Source: Candidatus Tepidiaquacellales bacterium UBA6667 (GTDB taxonomy: Bacteria > Bacteroidota > Ignavibacteria > Tepidaquicellales > Tepidaquicellaceae). Taken from it: a stretch of DNA of 6,107 nt. Location of the stretch: contig DKKL01000061.1 in the NCBI GenBank assembly GCA_002455255.1, positions 22,993 to 29,099 of the forward strand, given 5' to 3'. A program made the position numbers and the translations under genes. The notes under the pieces are model-generated. The model was not told the DNA's origin and did not search any database. It was given only the letters and a program-made list of their open reading frames with translations. How positions within the stretch are numbered: the stretch's first letter is position 1; each line of letters starts with the position of its first letter. This document shows positions 5,939 to 6,107 of the stretch, one piece after another.

Positions 5939-6107
5939 CTTTCCAATTTTTTTTTGAAAACAATAAAACTAAAAATTAATCTAATTTATTAGAAAATTTT
6001 CAATTCTGATATACTATCTATAATTTTGTTAAACTAATGAATTTATTTGTTAAATAAAACAAAAGTAAAATTTTTATATTTTTATATAACGATTAGATTT
6101 TTAAATT
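5939..6107. other. AT-rich gene-free tail after the SDR gene
   Basis: No convincing coding frame on either strand. A small hairpin, TCTAA-TTTA-TTAGA at 5980-5993, is followed by AAATTTTC and could be a weak terminator for the dehydrogenase gene, but five A/T-rich pairs are poor support. No strong terminator is visible. Confidence 0.4.
5997..6028 (+). promoter_or_regulatory. Possible promoter reading out of the window
   Basis: TTTTCA (5997-6002, four of six to TTGACA), a 16-base spacer and a perfect TATAAT (6019-6024). Overlapping it, TAATTTTG at 6021-6028 fits the Bacteroidota -7 box TAnnTTTG exactly. Such matches arise by chance in AT-rich DNA; a gene start just beyond 6107 on the plus strand would support it. 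Confidence 0.35.

Noticed and set aside
1..6107. Mobile element, prophage, defence system or other undescribed multi-gene system
   Set aside because: All recognised genes are housekeeping families with normal length and motifs; no integrase, transposase, tRNA, attachment repeat or unknown gene cluster is visible.

Overview
This 6.1-kb window is ordinary chromosomal, housekeeping-type DNA from an AT-rich bacterium. By eye G+C is roughly a third, with AT-rich spacers. The GroEL sequence (start MAAKLITFDAEARAALKKGV, TSDVAGDGTTT, tail GMPPGMGGGMGDMY), a TIGR02757/DUF2400 protein and a YpdA of the 'GAGPIGL-CG' type together suggest the Bacteroidota/Chlorobiota (FCB) group, perhaps an Ignavibacteria- or Kapabacteria-like lineage. 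That placement is inference from remembered family sequences; nothing here fixes the species. Start sites of several genes lack a Shine-Dalgarno sequence, which also fits that group.

Layout: (1) 2-373, plus strand, the 3' part of a TIGR02757/DUF2400 gene cut by the left edge. (2) 374-552, a convergent spacer with a compact G+C-rich palindromic repeat (about 409-469) and a strong hairpin terminator (482-515). (3) 553-2510, minus strand, the groES-groEL chaperonin operon, preceded by a sigma70-type promoter and a degenerate CIRCE operator (2570-2596), so HrcA-type heat-shock repression is likely. (4) 2710-5100, minus strand, pyruvate kinase (pyk) followed 6 bp later by a YpdA-type flavin disulfide reductase. 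(5) 5101-5170, a 70-bp divergent spacer. (6) 5171-5938, plus strand, a YdfG-like short-chain dehydrogenase. (7) 5939-6107, an AT-rich tail without a gene but with a plausible outward promoter.

How the genes relate: groES and groEL make the two rings of one folding machine and share one transcript. pyk and ypdA are probably co-transcribed and join the last ATP-forming step of glycolysis to thiol redox maintenance (bacillithiol-type); the functional link is inferred from spacing only. I see no mobile element, CRISPR array, tRNA or rRNA and no evidence of a new multi-gene system. The points most worth a second look are the repeat at 409-469, the CIRCE/promoter overlap, the loss of the usual active-site-region cysteine in YpdA, the potassium-independent signature of the pyruvate kinase and its TTG start.
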